Shown here piece by piece: positions 15,933-23,550 of a DNA stretch of 64,000 nucleotides (position 1 is its first letter; each line of letters opens with the position of its first letter). Source of the stretch: Bacteroidaceae bacterium (GTDB lineage Bacteria > Bacteroidota > Bacteroidia > Bacteroidales > Bacteroidaceae). Where the stretch lies: positions 62,001 to 126,000 of the forward strand of contig CABIXF010000002.1 in assembly GCA_902362595.1 (NCBI GenBank). The letters are read 5' to 3'. Below the pieces are notes generated by a model, which was given only the letters and a program-made list of their open reading frames with translations, searched no databases and had not been told where the DNA came from. The position numbers and the translations under genes were made by a program.

Positions 15933-16886
15933 CTATTTCCAGATTTTTTCGTTTTCCCAACCTTCGGCAAAGCCCATTGCGGAAAGTGACGCTACGCCTT
16001 TATATTCATCGACCAACGTTTTCAGCCTATCCTTGAATGAAGAAGTGGGATTGGCTGTCTGCAAGAGGTATCCCAACATACAGAAGAAATAATACACCTT
16101 GCCACGCTGTACCGTATCAGGATTGCTTATCCATACCAGCCTTTTGGAAAAATGCAGTTTTTCAGGTACGATGCTCATTTCCCTATTCCAAAGCCTTGCA
16201 TGGTGGGCGCACAAGTTACGCACGTAGTTCATGGTATGCAGCCATGAGCAGAATGTCTTTGGAGGCAAACCGAAATAATCGGCTATGCCGTTGATGTCCG
16301 CCCTGCTCTTCAATCCCGTACAGATGCGTGACAGGTGATTGAAATACATGATTTCCACACTCATCCACGAAGGGGGATTGACTGGATTGTCATATTTGTT
16401 CCGGTAGTGCTGGATGAACACCTCAGCCCGGTTACTGTGCAATTGGTCGCTGATATGTTTCTGGATTTCGGCATACACATCGAATGTCACGATGGAGCCG
16501 TCACGCAACACACGCCGTTCCGGAGCTTTGAATATGGAAGGATTATCTTGCCAATGGGAACCGTATTTGTGGCTCAACTGATAAATGATTTGTGTCCGGA
16601 TGGCTATTTCCAGCCGTTCAATGGCATCGAATACGAGCAGGCGTAATTTTCGGTCAAACACGTACAGGTCATACACCATATCCCATGTCGTGCCTTCCTT
16701 GAAACTGTCAATGATTGTGCCGTTCTCCTTTTTCTTATAAGGCAGCATATAGGCACTGAGCCGGTAATAACTGATGTTGGCAAGCAGTCTTTCCGCCCGC
16801 GGAATGTCCGGAACAGACATGCCCCTTGACTGCAAGAGGGCGACTTGTTCCGTGTAATTCAAAGGCGGTTTCTTATATGTTTCCAT
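15933..16886 (-). CDS. abiF: AbiF-type abortive infection protein (Abi_2 family, HEPN)
   Basis: This is a 317-residue member of the Abi_2 (AbiD/AbiF) family. Family hallmarks are LLANISYYRLSAYMLPY near residue 35, FDAIERLEIAIRTQI near 86, and YVRNLCAHHARLWNR near 221. The last contains R223-x4-H228, the RNase motif of HEPN domains, so the protein is probably an RNA-cutting toxin that aborts phage infection. It stands alone on the minus strand between the mob region and rteC. Its leader carries a predicted pseudoknot and terminator-like hairpin, which suggests control by a small RNA (see the ncRNA entry). The target RNA is unknown. Confidence 0.88.
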   Translation of the reverse strand: METYKKPPLNYTEQVALLQSRGMSVPDIPRAERLLANISYYRLSAYMLPYKKKENGTIIDSFKEGTTWDMVYDLYVFDRKLRLLVFDAIERLEIAIRTQIIYQLSHKYGSHWQDNPSIFKAPERRVLRDGSIVTFDVYAEIQKHISDQLHSNRAEVFIQHYRNKYDNPVNPPSWMSVEIMYFNHLSRICTGLKSRADINGIADYFGLPPKTFCSWLHTMNYVRNLCAHHARLWNREMSIVPEKLHFSKRLVWISNPDTVQRGKVYYFFCMLGYLLQTANPTSSFKDRLKTLVDEYKGVASLSAMGFAEGWENEKIWK

Positions 16887-16895
16887 TCTGTATGT

Positions 16896-16964
16896 GCATT
16901 ATAAAATTGAGCCACTTCTTGAAGTGGCGAGCCTTAGCTTTTTCCATCTAAGGGCGATGATGGA
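16896..16964 (-). ncRNA. Candidate pseudoknot RNA in the abiF leader
   Basis: Read on the minus strand, TCCATC (16964-16959), ATCGC, CCTTAG (16953-16948), GATGGA (16948-16943), AAAAG, CTAAGG (16937-16932) form an H-type pseudoknot: TCCATC pairs with GATGGA, and CCTTAG with CTAAGG. One G is shared, so one stem has 5 bp when both form. A perfect 8-bp hairpin GCCACTTC/GAAGTGGC (16928-16911) follows, then TCAATTTTAT, resembling an attenuating terminator. The abiF start is 25 bases further. The order promoter, structured RNA, terminator, toxin gene is that of type III toxin-antitoxin loci, and a structured RNA upstream of abiF genes is known. Identity with that motif is not tested here. Confidence 0.65.
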
Positions 16965-16966
16965 TA

Positions 16967-16974
16967 CAAAAGTA
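16967..16974 (-). promoter_or_regulatory. -7 box for the abiF leader RNA
   Basis: The minus strand reads TACTTTTG, a full match to TAnnTTTG. The expected start of transcription falls at or just before the first pseudoknot strand, so the RNA would begin with the structure. Confidence 0.65.
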
Positions 16975-17029
16975 ACCTTTTTCATGGAGAAAACAGACAA
17001 GGAATATCCTTTTCTTCATGAATGCGTAT

Positions 17030-17067
17030 AAAAAACAGGCAAGGAGACACTCACGCGCCCCCTTGCC
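17030..17067 (-). terminator. Terminator of rteC
   Basis: On the minus strand GGCAAGG (17067-17061) pairs with CCTTGCC (17044-17038) across 16 bases, followed by TG and six T. It lies 31 bases after the rteC stop and insulates the abiF leader. Confidence 0.7.
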
Positions 17068-17098
17068 CTCTTTGTTTTGTATGATTAACAAAAATGTT

Positions 17099-17725
17099 TT
17101 ATCTTCTCATCCGCTCCCGTTCCTCGTCCAGCAGCATCCGTCTGTTCACCTTTTCCGCCGCACGGTCGAGGAAGTAGGTGCGGCTCTCGTTTTTGCGCAT
17201 CTTGATGTCATTGTAGATATTGTAGCAGCCTTTCGCCTGCACGCCGAACACCTTGTAGAAGTAGGCGGCTATTTCTTTCAGCGAGGCTTCGCCGCCGTTG
17301 ATGCAGCCCATCTCGCTGACACCGTAGATAAGTTCCACGAGGTCGGATGCCTTGCCCGTCCACCGCATCGGCGGGGCATCGGCAGGCGCATCGTCTTTCT
17401 TTTCGTCTTTGCAGGGGATGGAGGATAGTGGCGGCACTTGGCTGTGTGGCAGGACAAGGTGCTTCTGCATTCTGCGCACGAAAGCGAGTGCTTTTCGCAC
17501 ATACACGCAGTGGTCGGTATCCATGTCTTGCAGGGCTTTATGGTATTGCAGTTCCGTTTCCGCATAGCTCAACGCAGGCAATGGGTGGCAGAGGCTTGCC
17601 GCTCCCGTACAGAGCGACACGACCGCCGTAGTGAACTCGTTGTATGCCGCACCCAGTTCCGTGCGGCTGTCGGGGTTGTCTATCAGACGGAAGAATTCCG
17701 TCTCGGTCAGTATGAGATGTTCCAT
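17099..17725 (-). CDS. rteC: RteC-like regulatory protein
   Basis: The 208-residue product has a helical N-terminal part (TEFFRLIDNPDSRTELGAAY, ETELQYHKALQDMDTDHCVYV). Its C-terminal domain contains WTGKASDLVELIYGVSEMGCI and KEIAAYFYKVFGVQAKGCYNIYNDIKMRK, diagnostic of RteC. In CTnDOT, RteC activates excision genes after tetracycline exposure. Here no rteA, rteB or tetQ is next to it, so its trigger may differ or lie outside the window. A 10-bp palindrome TGTGCGCACA (17765-17774) upstream could be an operator. Confidence 0.87.
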   Translation of the reverse strand: MEHLILTETEFFRLIDNPDSRTELGAAYNEFTTAVVSLCTGAASLCHPLPALSYAETELQYHKALQDMDTDHCVYVRKALAFVRRMQKHLVLPHSQVPPLSSIPCKDEKKDDAPADAPPMRWTGKASDLVELIYGVSEMGCINGGEASLKEIAAYFYKVFGVQAKGCYNIYNDIKMRKNESRTYFLDRAAEKVNRRMLLDEERERMRR

Positions 17726-17764
17726 TTTGCTTTCAGTTTTATGTTATTACACTTGGGTTTGAAG

Positions 17765-17838
17765 TGTGCGCACATAATACTATACGGCAAATGGGGTGCC
17801 CAAAAGACTGCTTTTTTTAGATGTTTTCTCAAACATCT
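17765..17838 (-). promoter_or_regulatory. Palindromes upstream of rteC
   Basis: This stretch holds TGTGCGCACA (17765-17774, perfect palindrome) and AGATGTTT/AAACATCT (17819-17826, 17831-17838, perfect arms, 4-base loop). Both lie between rteC and the reductase gene. They are plausible regulator sites; no clear -7 box was found. Confidence 0.4.
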
Positions 17839-17858
17839 GATATTCATCTAATTAGGTA

Positions 17859-18380
17859 CTATAATTTGTATTCTGAAGGATAGATTTCTTCCTCTTTCCT
17901 GTTCGGAATCAGAACACGGAACAGCCTCCCGAACACATAGGCGAACACGGATACGCCAGTCTTGCGCGGATTTCCGCCGCGTCCGTACACCGCCCTTACC
18001 GTACCGTCCTTGTACATCCGTACTGAACGGCATTCAAAGGTGTCTTCGGGCAGCATGGGGTGGAACAAGCGGCATCCGCCTCCCGCAACCACGGGTATCG
18101 TGTGGATGACCATCTCGTCAATGAGCCGCATCCGTATCAGCCCGTTGACCATTCCTGCCGTGGATGTTGCCGCCTCAATAAGGTAGACCATGCCGTATGG
18201 GCTGCGTTCCAGCCAGTCGGGAAGCATCGTCAAGGGAGTGTCCGGGGTAAGCACGTGGGCTGCGGCCTTCATCTTGCCAATCCCGTACCTGTCACCACCG
18301 AGCCATTCCGACGCCTTGCGTGAACTGTTTGCCAGATAGCCGTCAAGCGTGATGACGGCTGTCAATATGACTTTTCCCAT
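17859..18380 (-). CDS. RibD C-terminal / dihydrofolate reductase-like protein
   Basis: This is a 173-residue protein starting MGKVILTAVITLDGYLANS, the N-terminus of the RibD_C/DHFR-like fold. LIRMRLIDEMVIHTIPVVAGGGCRLF near the middle is the conserved core (DE, P, GGG and LF). Members bind NADPH and reduce pteridine- or pyrimidine-like substrates, or are of unknown activity. It is a cargo gene beside rteC. The C-terminal tail (VFGRLFRVLIPNRKEEE) is basic. The start at 18380 was chosen over 18428 because the upstream residues do not fit the fold. Trimethoprim resistance cannot be claimed. Confidence 0.8.
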   Translation of the reverse strand: MGKVILTAVITLDGYLANSSRKASEWLGGDRYGIGKMKAAAHVLTPDTPLTMLPDWLERSPYGMVYLIEAATSTAGMVNGLIRMRLIDEMVIHTIPVVAGGGCRLFHPMLPEDTFECRSVRMYKDGTVRAVYGRGGNPRKTGVSVFAYVFGRLFRVLIPNRKEEEIYPSEYKL

Positions 18381-18415
18381 TTTAGGTTTTTCTTTAACGA
18401 CCCGGGCCGTAAAAA

Positions 18416-18440
18416 AGATAGCGTACAAAACACGCTATCT
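18416..18440. repeat. 9-bp inverted repeat upstream of the reductase gene
   Basis: AGATAGCGT (18416-18424), 7-base spacer, ACGCTATCT (18432-18440), perfect arms. It lies about 36 bases before the reductase start on the minus strand and at the possible border between two elements. It could be an operator, a leader hairpin or part of an element end. Confidence 0.5.
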
Positions 18441-18688
18441 CTAATGGCGGCTCTGGTAAAGCCTTACGGGAAATACACGTGAATGTACGCTACGCCGAAG
18501 CATAGCATAAGCATCACGCAATGGCTCCCGTTGTCGAAATTTACCAGATTTACGCATTATATGTATAGAATGAAAACAACATCCAATAAATTGATAACAA
18601 ATATCCTGTAAATCAAAGTTTTATAATCTTATTTTTATTTTCGGTTGTTTTCAGTACTTTCAGTAGATTGGCTCTTGTTTGGTGCAAT

Positions 18689-18710
18689 TTTGTTTCTCAT
18701 TTGTTTCTCA
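18689..18710 (+). repeat. Tandem 11-bp direct repeat upstream of int
   Basis: TTTGTTTCTCA occurs twice without a gap (18689-18699, 18700-18710). The position fits an arm-type integrase site or a regulator site just upstream of the int promoter. Confidence 0.65.
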
Positions 18711-18726
18711 AATTCGATACTTATTC

Positions 18727-18736
18727 GTATATTTGC
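18727..18736 (+). promoter_or_regulatory. Integrase -7 box / att-core-like GTATATTTGC
   Basis: TATATTTG (18728-18735) fits the -7 consensus. The 10 bases also match the CTnDOT-family attachment core pattern GTAnnTTTGC. The two patterns overlap by nature, so promoter is the simpler reading. Confidence 0.5.
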
Positions 18737-18763
18737 AGTAGAAAAAATGAGAAAGGAATCCCT

Positions 18764-19909
18764 ATGGCACGAGTTAAGAATCATACAAAAGTCAAAGAGC
18801 CAATTCGTCTTCGGATGAAGTCGCTGAGCAATGGCAGCAAGAGCCTGTATCTGGATATATACCGCGACGGAAAGCGGACATATGAATACCTCAAGATGTA
18901 TATTATCCCGGAAACGGATAGCAACTCCCGCAGGCAGAATCAGACGACAATGGACGCCGCCAATGCCATCAAGTCGAAGCGTATTATCGAACTGACCAGT
19001 AATGAGGCCGGGATTGTATTCCGTAAGGACAAGACTTTCCTGCTGGATTGGATGCAGGTTTATATGGAGGCTCAAGAGAGTGCCGGTAAGAAAGATGGCA
19101 GTCAAATCAAGATTGCCATGCGCATACTGAAAGACTATGCCGGAGAAATGGTCACACTGGATCAGATTGACGGGGACTTTTGTCGTGGCTACATCACTTA
19201 TCTGCTGACGGAATATCATCCGAAAGGCAAGGACATATCGAACTACACGCTTCACAATTATTACCGTGCGTTGAACGGTGCGTTGAACTCTGCCGTCAGG
19301 AAGAAAAAGATGAAGGCCAACCCTTTCAACGAACTTGAGAAGTCGGAGAAAATCCGCAAGCCGGAGAGTATGCGGTCGTACATGACCATCGAAGAGGTAC
19401 AGGCGTTGATTGACACTCCTATGCCCCACGAGGAATACGAGATTGTAAAATGCGCATATCTGTTCTCCTGCTTTTGCGGATTACGCATCAGCGATATAAT
19501 CAAGCTGAAATGGAATGACGTGTTCGTTGACAGGGGACAGTACCGTTTGGCCGTGTCCATGAAAAAGACCAAAGAGCCTATTTACCTGCCCCTCTCTCCT
19601 GAAGCGTTGAAGTGGATGCCGGAACGTGGGGGCAAATCATCAGAAGATAATGTGTTCGACCTGCCGTCCGCCAATACAATCAGAATGCAGCTCAAACCTT
19701 GGGCGAAAGCAGCCGGAATCTCCAAGCGGTTCTCCTACCACACCAGTCGCCATACGTTTGCCACCATGATGCTGACGCTCGGAGCGGACTTATATACTGT
19801 CTCGAAGCTGCTCGGCCATGCCGATGTGAAAATGACACAGGTGTATGCCAAGATTATCAATAAGAAAAAGGACGAGGCTGTGAATCTTGTAAACGGTTTG
19901 TTTCACTAA
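18764..19909 (+). CDS. int: Tyrosine recombinase / integrase
   Basis: This is a 381-residue site-specific recombinase. The N-terminal arm-binding domain (SLSNGSKSLYLDIYRDGKRTYEYLKMYI) is followed by a SAM-like core-binding domain (about 90-200) and a catalytic domain. The catalytic residues visible are R241 (CGLRISD), K268, H326-x2-R329 (HTSRH), H352 (LLGHADV) and Y361. The set is complete, so the enzyme is probably active. It opens a module with a helix-turn-helix gene, a RepA-like ATPase and a primase, and is most likely the integrase of the element to its right. The start at 18764 (MARVKNHTKVKE) follows the -7 box by 29 bases. Confidence 0.92.
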   Translation: MARVKNHTKVKEPIRLRMKSLSNGSKSLYLDIYRDGKRTYEYLKMYIIPETDSNSRRQNQTTMDAANAIKSKRIIELTSNEAGIVFRKDKTFLLDWMQVYMEAQESAGKKDGSQIKIAMRILKDYAGEMVTLDQIDGDFCRGYITYLLTEYHPKGKDISNYTLHNYYRALNGALNSAVRKKKMKANPFNELEKSEKIRKPESMRSYMTIEEVQALIDTPMPHEEYEIVKCAYLFSCFCGLRISDIIKLKWNDVFVDRGQYRLAVSMKKTKEPIYLPLSPEALKWMPERGGKSSEDNVFDLPSANTIRMQLKPWAKAAGISKRFSYHTSRHTFATMMLTLGADLYTVSKLLGHADVKMTQVYAKIINKKKDEAVNLVNGLFH

Positions 19910-20108
19910 TTGAAGGCATTCTGTGGTCCATGTCTAATTTACAAACATATATTTACGGCATTTCTCCGGTTGTAAATGCAACCGAAGTTAATGCTTCCAT
20001 CACATATTATAAACTCAAAAAGGTAAATCGACATGAAAAGACCTGAAGACGGCCTTCTCTCTTTTTGGAGGGAGCCAACACCTGCAGCACTTCGCTGCGG
20101 ACAAGGAT

Positions 20109-20813
20109 GTGGCGAATGAACTTTTCGCCCTGCTTACCGAAGCAAAAACAGTTTATCTCCACGATGTTGTGTTGGGTGGTAAACAGTACCACCGCTATGT
20201 GGACGATTTCGTAAACGGACACCGGTACATAGACTGTGACCATGCGGCCTGCCGGAACTGCCACGAAATGAACATCCACATTGTCAAGGGGCTGCTGACC
20301 GAGTGCGCCAGTTCCGTCCAGCCCTGCTTTGCCGCACCGGATTTCACGTTTAATGAGTGCATGAAGTTGAAACGGATGTATGACACCTCGGAATCGTTGT
20401 CTCCGCTTGGTCCGCCCCGTATCAACCGACCTGCGGCTCTCTCTCTTTCTTTTGGTTGTAATTTTACCCCGGAACAGATGAAAAGTATAGTGGCTTGCGC
20501 CAATACTTATCATCTGTTCTGTGTTTCTGTACGCATTGAAGACATGGAGGCTCTCTTCGCCTGCAAGAAGGGCTTTTCCATCCGCGTGAACAATATCCGC
20601 CGTGTGGTAATCCTGTTCGATGCGCTTCTTGAAAACTCGTTCATCCAATCTCGGTGGCAGAATGTTCTCGGCAAGGGCGCATTCCTGCAGTCCAAGGACG
20701 GGACACGCTCCGTTTCGGTGTCAACCCTGTCTTCCGCGCTGTCATCCATCAAGAACAACATGACATCGGTCGCATACAGCATCCGAAAGGTCATTGATCG
20801 GCTGAAAGAATGA
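20109..20813 (+). CDS. Conserved hypothetical protein of the integrase module, 5' frameshift
   Basis: The visible frame from a GTG gives 234 residues. The protein has a Cys/His cluster (YIDCDHAACRNCHEMNIHI) that could bind zinc, and a helical C-terminus. The same frame continues upstream with sensible sequence (LKTAFSLFGGSQHLQHFAADKD) to a stop at 20034. An ATG at 20033 with AAAGG upstream lies one base out of frame, at a run of four A. With three A the gene would start there as MKDLKTAF. The product is therefore either 5'-frameshifted or begins at the GTG. I do not recognise a function. Confidence 0.65.
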   Translation: MANELFALLTEAKTVYLHDVVLGGKQYHRYVDDFVNGHRYIDCDHAACRNCHEMNIHIVKGLLTECASSVQPCFAAPDFTFNECMKLKRMYDTSESLSPLGPPRINRPAALSLSFGCNFTPEQMKSIVACANTYHLFCVSVRIEDMEALFACKKGFSIRVNNIRRVVILFDALLENSFIQSRWQNVLGKGAFLQSKDGTRSVSVSTLSSALSSIKNNMTSVAYSIRKVIDRLKE

Positions 20814-20919
20814 CAGAAAGTGACAAGAAGCGAAGTATGTGAAAGGTAAAAGCATGAGAGTTACAATGACACGTGCATAGTATCATTCCCCAAATCACGG
20901 CATCTTCGTTTACAGGACA

Positions 20920-20957
20920 TACCTTTGACCTCCGTTAGCGCGCTGCATAACGGAGGT
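20920..20957 (+). promoter_or_regulatory. Promoter and leader hairpin of the HTH-helicase operon
   Basis: TACCTTTG (20920-20927) is a full -7 match. It abuts a perfect 10-bp hairpin ACCTCCGTTA/TAACGGAGGT (20928-20937, 20948-20957). The start of transcription would fall in the left arm, so the palindrome may instead be an operator. Confidence 0.6.
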
Positions 20958-20992
20958 TTCATCTCCATTGTCAAAAATCAAACTGTGTTATT

Positions 20993-21388
20993 ATGCCGAA
21001 TAGAATGACATTCATGGAGCGGATGAGCGGACGGCTCGCCGCCATCGAATCGGTACTGAAGAAATTGGAACCGGTCGAAAGTCTCTTGGAGCGTATTACG
21101 CTGCTGGAAAATACCATCTTCACGACCAAGAGAGTTTTCACATTTCAGGAAGCCTGCATGTATATCGGGGTTTCTGAAAGTATGCTGTACAAGCTCACAT
21201 CGAGCAAGGAGATACCGCACTACAAACCGCGCGGTAAAATGGTTTATTTCGCCAAGGAGGAATTGGACGAATGGCTGTTGCAGAATTATGAACCTACCAT
21301 GAACGAGGCAGTGCGCAGGGTGACGGAAGCCGCCGCCACAGAACCGTTCCTTAACAAGAGACGCTATGGAAAACGAAAGAAGGATTGA
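20993..21388 (+). CDS. Helix-turn-helix (excisionase-like) protein
   Basis: The 131-residue product has an N-terminal coiled-coil-like region (IESVLKKLEPVESLLERITLLE). A MerR/excisionase-type winged helix follows: FTFQEACMYIGVSESMLYKLTSSKEIPHYKPRGKMVYFAKEELDEWL. Proteins of this kind in Bacteroides elements act in excision or regulation and usually sit between int and the mobilisation or replication genes, as here. It overlaps the next gene by 23 bases, so they are translationally coupled. Confidence 0.82.
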   Translation: MPNRMTFMERMSGRLAAIESVLKKLEPVESLLERITLLENTIFTTKRVFTFQEACMYIGVSESMLYKLTSSKEIPHYKPRGKMVYFAKEELDEWLLQNYEPTMNEAVRRVTEAAATEPFLNKRRYGKRKKD

Positions 21389-22466
21389 CCGCACAACCAG
21401 CATGGGGATGGATGAACACCGCCTGTCGGACATCCTCCATGCCTCGCAAATCAAGGCGACGGACATTTATGAGACCCCTCCGCAAATCATCTGGATAGAT
21501 AACTCAACGATTGCCACGCTCGGCAATTTCAGTGCATCGACTGGCAAGGCGAAATCGAAAAAGACGTTCAACGTCTCTGCGCTTGTCGCCGCATCATTGG
21601 CGGGGAAACAAGTATTGAACTACCGTGCACATCTGCCCGAAGGCAAACAGCGTATTCTGTACGTCGATACGGAACAGAGCCGTTTCCATTGCCGCTCGGT
21701 ATTGGAGCGTATATTGCGGCTGGCCGGGTTGCCCACGACGACCGATCCGGAGAATCTCGATTTTTTCTGCCTGCGTGAATATTCGCCGTCGGTGCGTATC
21801 GAGGTCATCGACTATGCGCTGCGCCAACAGAAAGGCTACGGACTGGTCATCATCGACGGCATTCGCGACCTGATGCTCGACATCAATAATGCCGGTGAAT
21901 CGGTGGAAGTCATCAACCGGATGATGGAATGGTCTTCGAGATACGACCTGCACATCCACTGTGTGCTTCATTTGAACAAAGGGGACAACAACGTGCGCGG
22001 ACATATCGGAACGGAGATGAGCAACAAGGCGGAGACCGTGCTGGTCATCAGCAAGAGTAACGAGAATCCCGGCATCAGCGAAGTCCATGCGCTCCATATC
22101 CGGGAAAAAGAGTTCAAGCCGTTTGCATTTACCATCAATGAAACAGGACTGCCCGTCATTGCGGAAGTACACTCGTTTGGCGAGCCCCCGAAGCCCAAGG
22201 CAAGAACGGGGTTTACGGAACTGAGCATCGAACAGCACCGCGAAGCTCTCTCTGCCGCATTCGGGGAAAAGCCCATCCGGGGATTCGACAACCTGCTGCA
22301 GAGCCTGATGGTCTCCTACGAGGCAATCGGGTTCAAACGCGGCCGGAGTGTCATGATAAAACTGATGCAATACCTGATAGACAACCTCAAGCTCATCATC
22401 AAACGGGACAAGTTGTTCTATTACGACATGACGCCTACCGAGGCCATGCTTTTTGATGAAGAATGA
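21366..22466 (+). CDS. RepA-like AAA ATPase / replicative helicase
   Basis: This is a 366-residue RecA-fold ATPase (AAA_25/RepA-like). The P-loop is unusual: STGKAKSKKTF replaces the usual GKxxSGKT, a variant common in this family as I recall it. It also contains RILYVDTEQSRFHCRSVLERIL, LVIIDGIRDLMLDINN (Walker B) and HIHCVLHLNKGDNNVRGHIG. It probably unwinds or loads at an element origin together with the primase encoded 102 bases downstream. A winged-helix-like C-terminus may contact the partner. Confidence 0.82.
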   Translation: MENERRIDRTTSMGMDEHRLSDILHASQIKATDIYETPPQIIWIDNSTIATLGNFSASTGKAKSKKTFNVSALVAASLAGKQVLNYRAHLPEGKQRILYVDTEQSRFHCRSVLERILRLAGLPTTTDPENLDFFCLREYSPSVRIEVIDYALRQQKGYGLVIIDGIRDLMLDINNAGESVEVINRMMEWSSRYDLHIHCVLHLNKGDNNVRGHIGTEMSNKAETVLVISKSNENPGISEVHALHIREKEFKPFAFTINETGLPVIAEVHSFGEPPKPKARTGFTELSIEQHREALSAAFGEKPIRGFDNLLQSLMVSYEAIGFKRGRSVMIKLMQYLIDNLKLIIKRDKLFYYDMTPTEAMLFDEE

Positions 22467-22492
22467 AGTCGTGCGCGGGCTTATATCATTTA

Positions 22493-22537
22493 GTTTACTT
22501 TAGTATTTATATATATAGGGGAAAAACTAAACTAAAC
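22493..22537. repeat. Inverted repeat between helicase and primase genes
   Basis: GTTTACTTTAGT (22493-22504) pairs with ACTAAACTAAAC (22526-22537), 11 of 12 bases, across an AT-rich centre. A T-run follows at 22540. It could be a weak terminator or an origin-type unwinding element. Confidence 0.45.
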
Positions 22538-22568
22538 CTTTTTTTGAAATCAAGTGAAAGAAAAATAG

Positions 22569-23456
22569 ATGACCATAGCAGAAGCAAAACAAGTACGCAT
22601 CGTGGATTTTCTGGCACAGCTCGGCCACCATGCACAGCATATAAAATCGGAACAATACTGGTACTTCTCACCGTTACGGAACGAGCGTACCCCGTCGTTC
22701 AAGGTGAATGACCGAATCAATGAATGGTACGATTTCGGCGAGGCGACCGGCGGCGACCTGGTGGAACTGGCAAAATACATTTGCCGGACGGACTGCGTGA
22801 GCGAGGCACTGGCGTATATCGAGAGGCTTGTGAATGGCGCATCACTACCGAGAACCCGTATGCCGACCGCTCCACCCCGACCGGTGGAGGCTGAAATGAA
22901 AGACGTGATCGTGATTCCACTCCGCCATCACGCCCTGTTCTCTTACCTCCAATCCCGGCTTATCGACGCGGACATCGGCCGTATGTATTGCAAGGAGGTG
23001 CATTATGAACTGCGAGGCCGTCATTATTTCGCTCTCGCATTCGGCAATACCTCCGGTGGTTACGAGGTGCGCAACGCCTATTACAAGGGATGCCTGAACA
23101 ACAAGGACATCTCATTGATAAGACATCTGACAGAAGAGACACAGGAAAATGTCTGTGTTTTCGAGGGCTTCATGGATTTCCTTTCCTATATGACACTGAA
23201 ACTGGCAGGCGACCGAACGGTCTGTCTTGCCATGCCATGCGACTACCTCGTGATGAACTCGGTAAACAACTTGAAAAAGACGCTGGCACGTTTACAGGAA
23301 TATTCGGTCATCCACTGTTATCTCGACAATGACCTTGCCGGGCAGAGAACCACAGAGACCATTGCCGGGATGTATGATGGACGTGTCAGCGATGAATCCT
23401 GCCACTATGCGGAATACAAAGACCTGAACGATTACCTGCGCGGAAAGAAACGCTGA
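22569..23456 (+). CDS. Toprim-domain DNA primase
   Basis: This is a 295-residue primase. The N-terminus (QYWYFSPLRNERTPSFKVN, WYDFGEATGGDLVELAKY) resembles the CHC2 primase domain but lacks its full Cys/His set. The C-terminal Toprim domain keeps E199 in CVFEGFMDFLS and the DxD pair D253/D255 in CYLDNDLAGQ. It should make primers for the transferred or replicating strand. It is the last gene before a strong terminator, closing the integration and replication module. Confidence 0.87.
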   Translation: MTIAEAKQVRIVDFLAQLGHHAQHIKSEQYWYFSPLRNERTPSFKVNDRINEWYDFGEATGGDLVELAKYICRTDCVSEALAYIERLVNGASLPRTRMPTAPPRPVEAEMKDVIVIPLRHHALFSYLQSRLIDADIGRMYCKEVHYELRGRHYFALAFGNTSGGYEVRNAYYKGCLNNKDISLIRHLTEETQENVCVFEGFMDFLSYMTLKLAGDRTVCLAMPCDYLVMNSVNNLKKTLARLQEYSVIHCYLDNDLAGQRTTETIAGMYDGRVSDESCHYAEYKDLNDYLRGKKR

Positions 23457-23481
23457 TATTCAGTGTTCTCCTTTGCCACCT

Positions 23482-23509
23482 AAAGCTCTCCACCACGAGA
23501 GCTTTTTTT
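23482..23509 (+). terminator. Rho-independent terminator after the primase gene
   Basis: AAAGCTCTC, loop CACCAC, GAGAGCTTT followed by a run of seven T in total. A textbook intrinsic terminator, 25 bases after the primase stop. Confidence 0.9.
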
Positions 23510-23550
23510 ATGCCCCGATTTCTCCATTTCCCTCCATAGAGACTGCAATA

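Larger units (their letters stand above)
18441..18763 (+). other. Gap upstream of the integrase, possible element end
   Basis: There is no gene here. The right half is AT-rich and contains TTTCAGTA twice (18649 and 18658), a tandem 11-bp repeat at 18689-18710 and the integrase -7 box at 18728. Such repeats just upstream of a tyrosine integrase often form the attachment region with arm-type sites. No flanking att copy is available in the window, so this remains a suggestion. Confidence 0.45.

Noticed and set aside
15933..16886. AbiF as a partner in a two-protein toxin-antitoxin pair with the 15352-15762 gene
   Set aside because: The two genes are separated by 170 bases and have separate promoters, so a protein antitoxin is less likely than the leader RNA.
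17819..17838. Hairpin AGATGTTT/AAACATCT as a terminator of the reductase gene
   Set aside because: On the transcribed minus strand an A-run, not a T-run, follows the stem; kept only as a possible regulatory palindrome.
18727..18736. GTATATTTGC as a proven attachment core
   Set aside because: The pattern GTAnnTTTGC overlaps the common -7 promoter box and no second copy at a matching element end is visible; kept as a possibility only.
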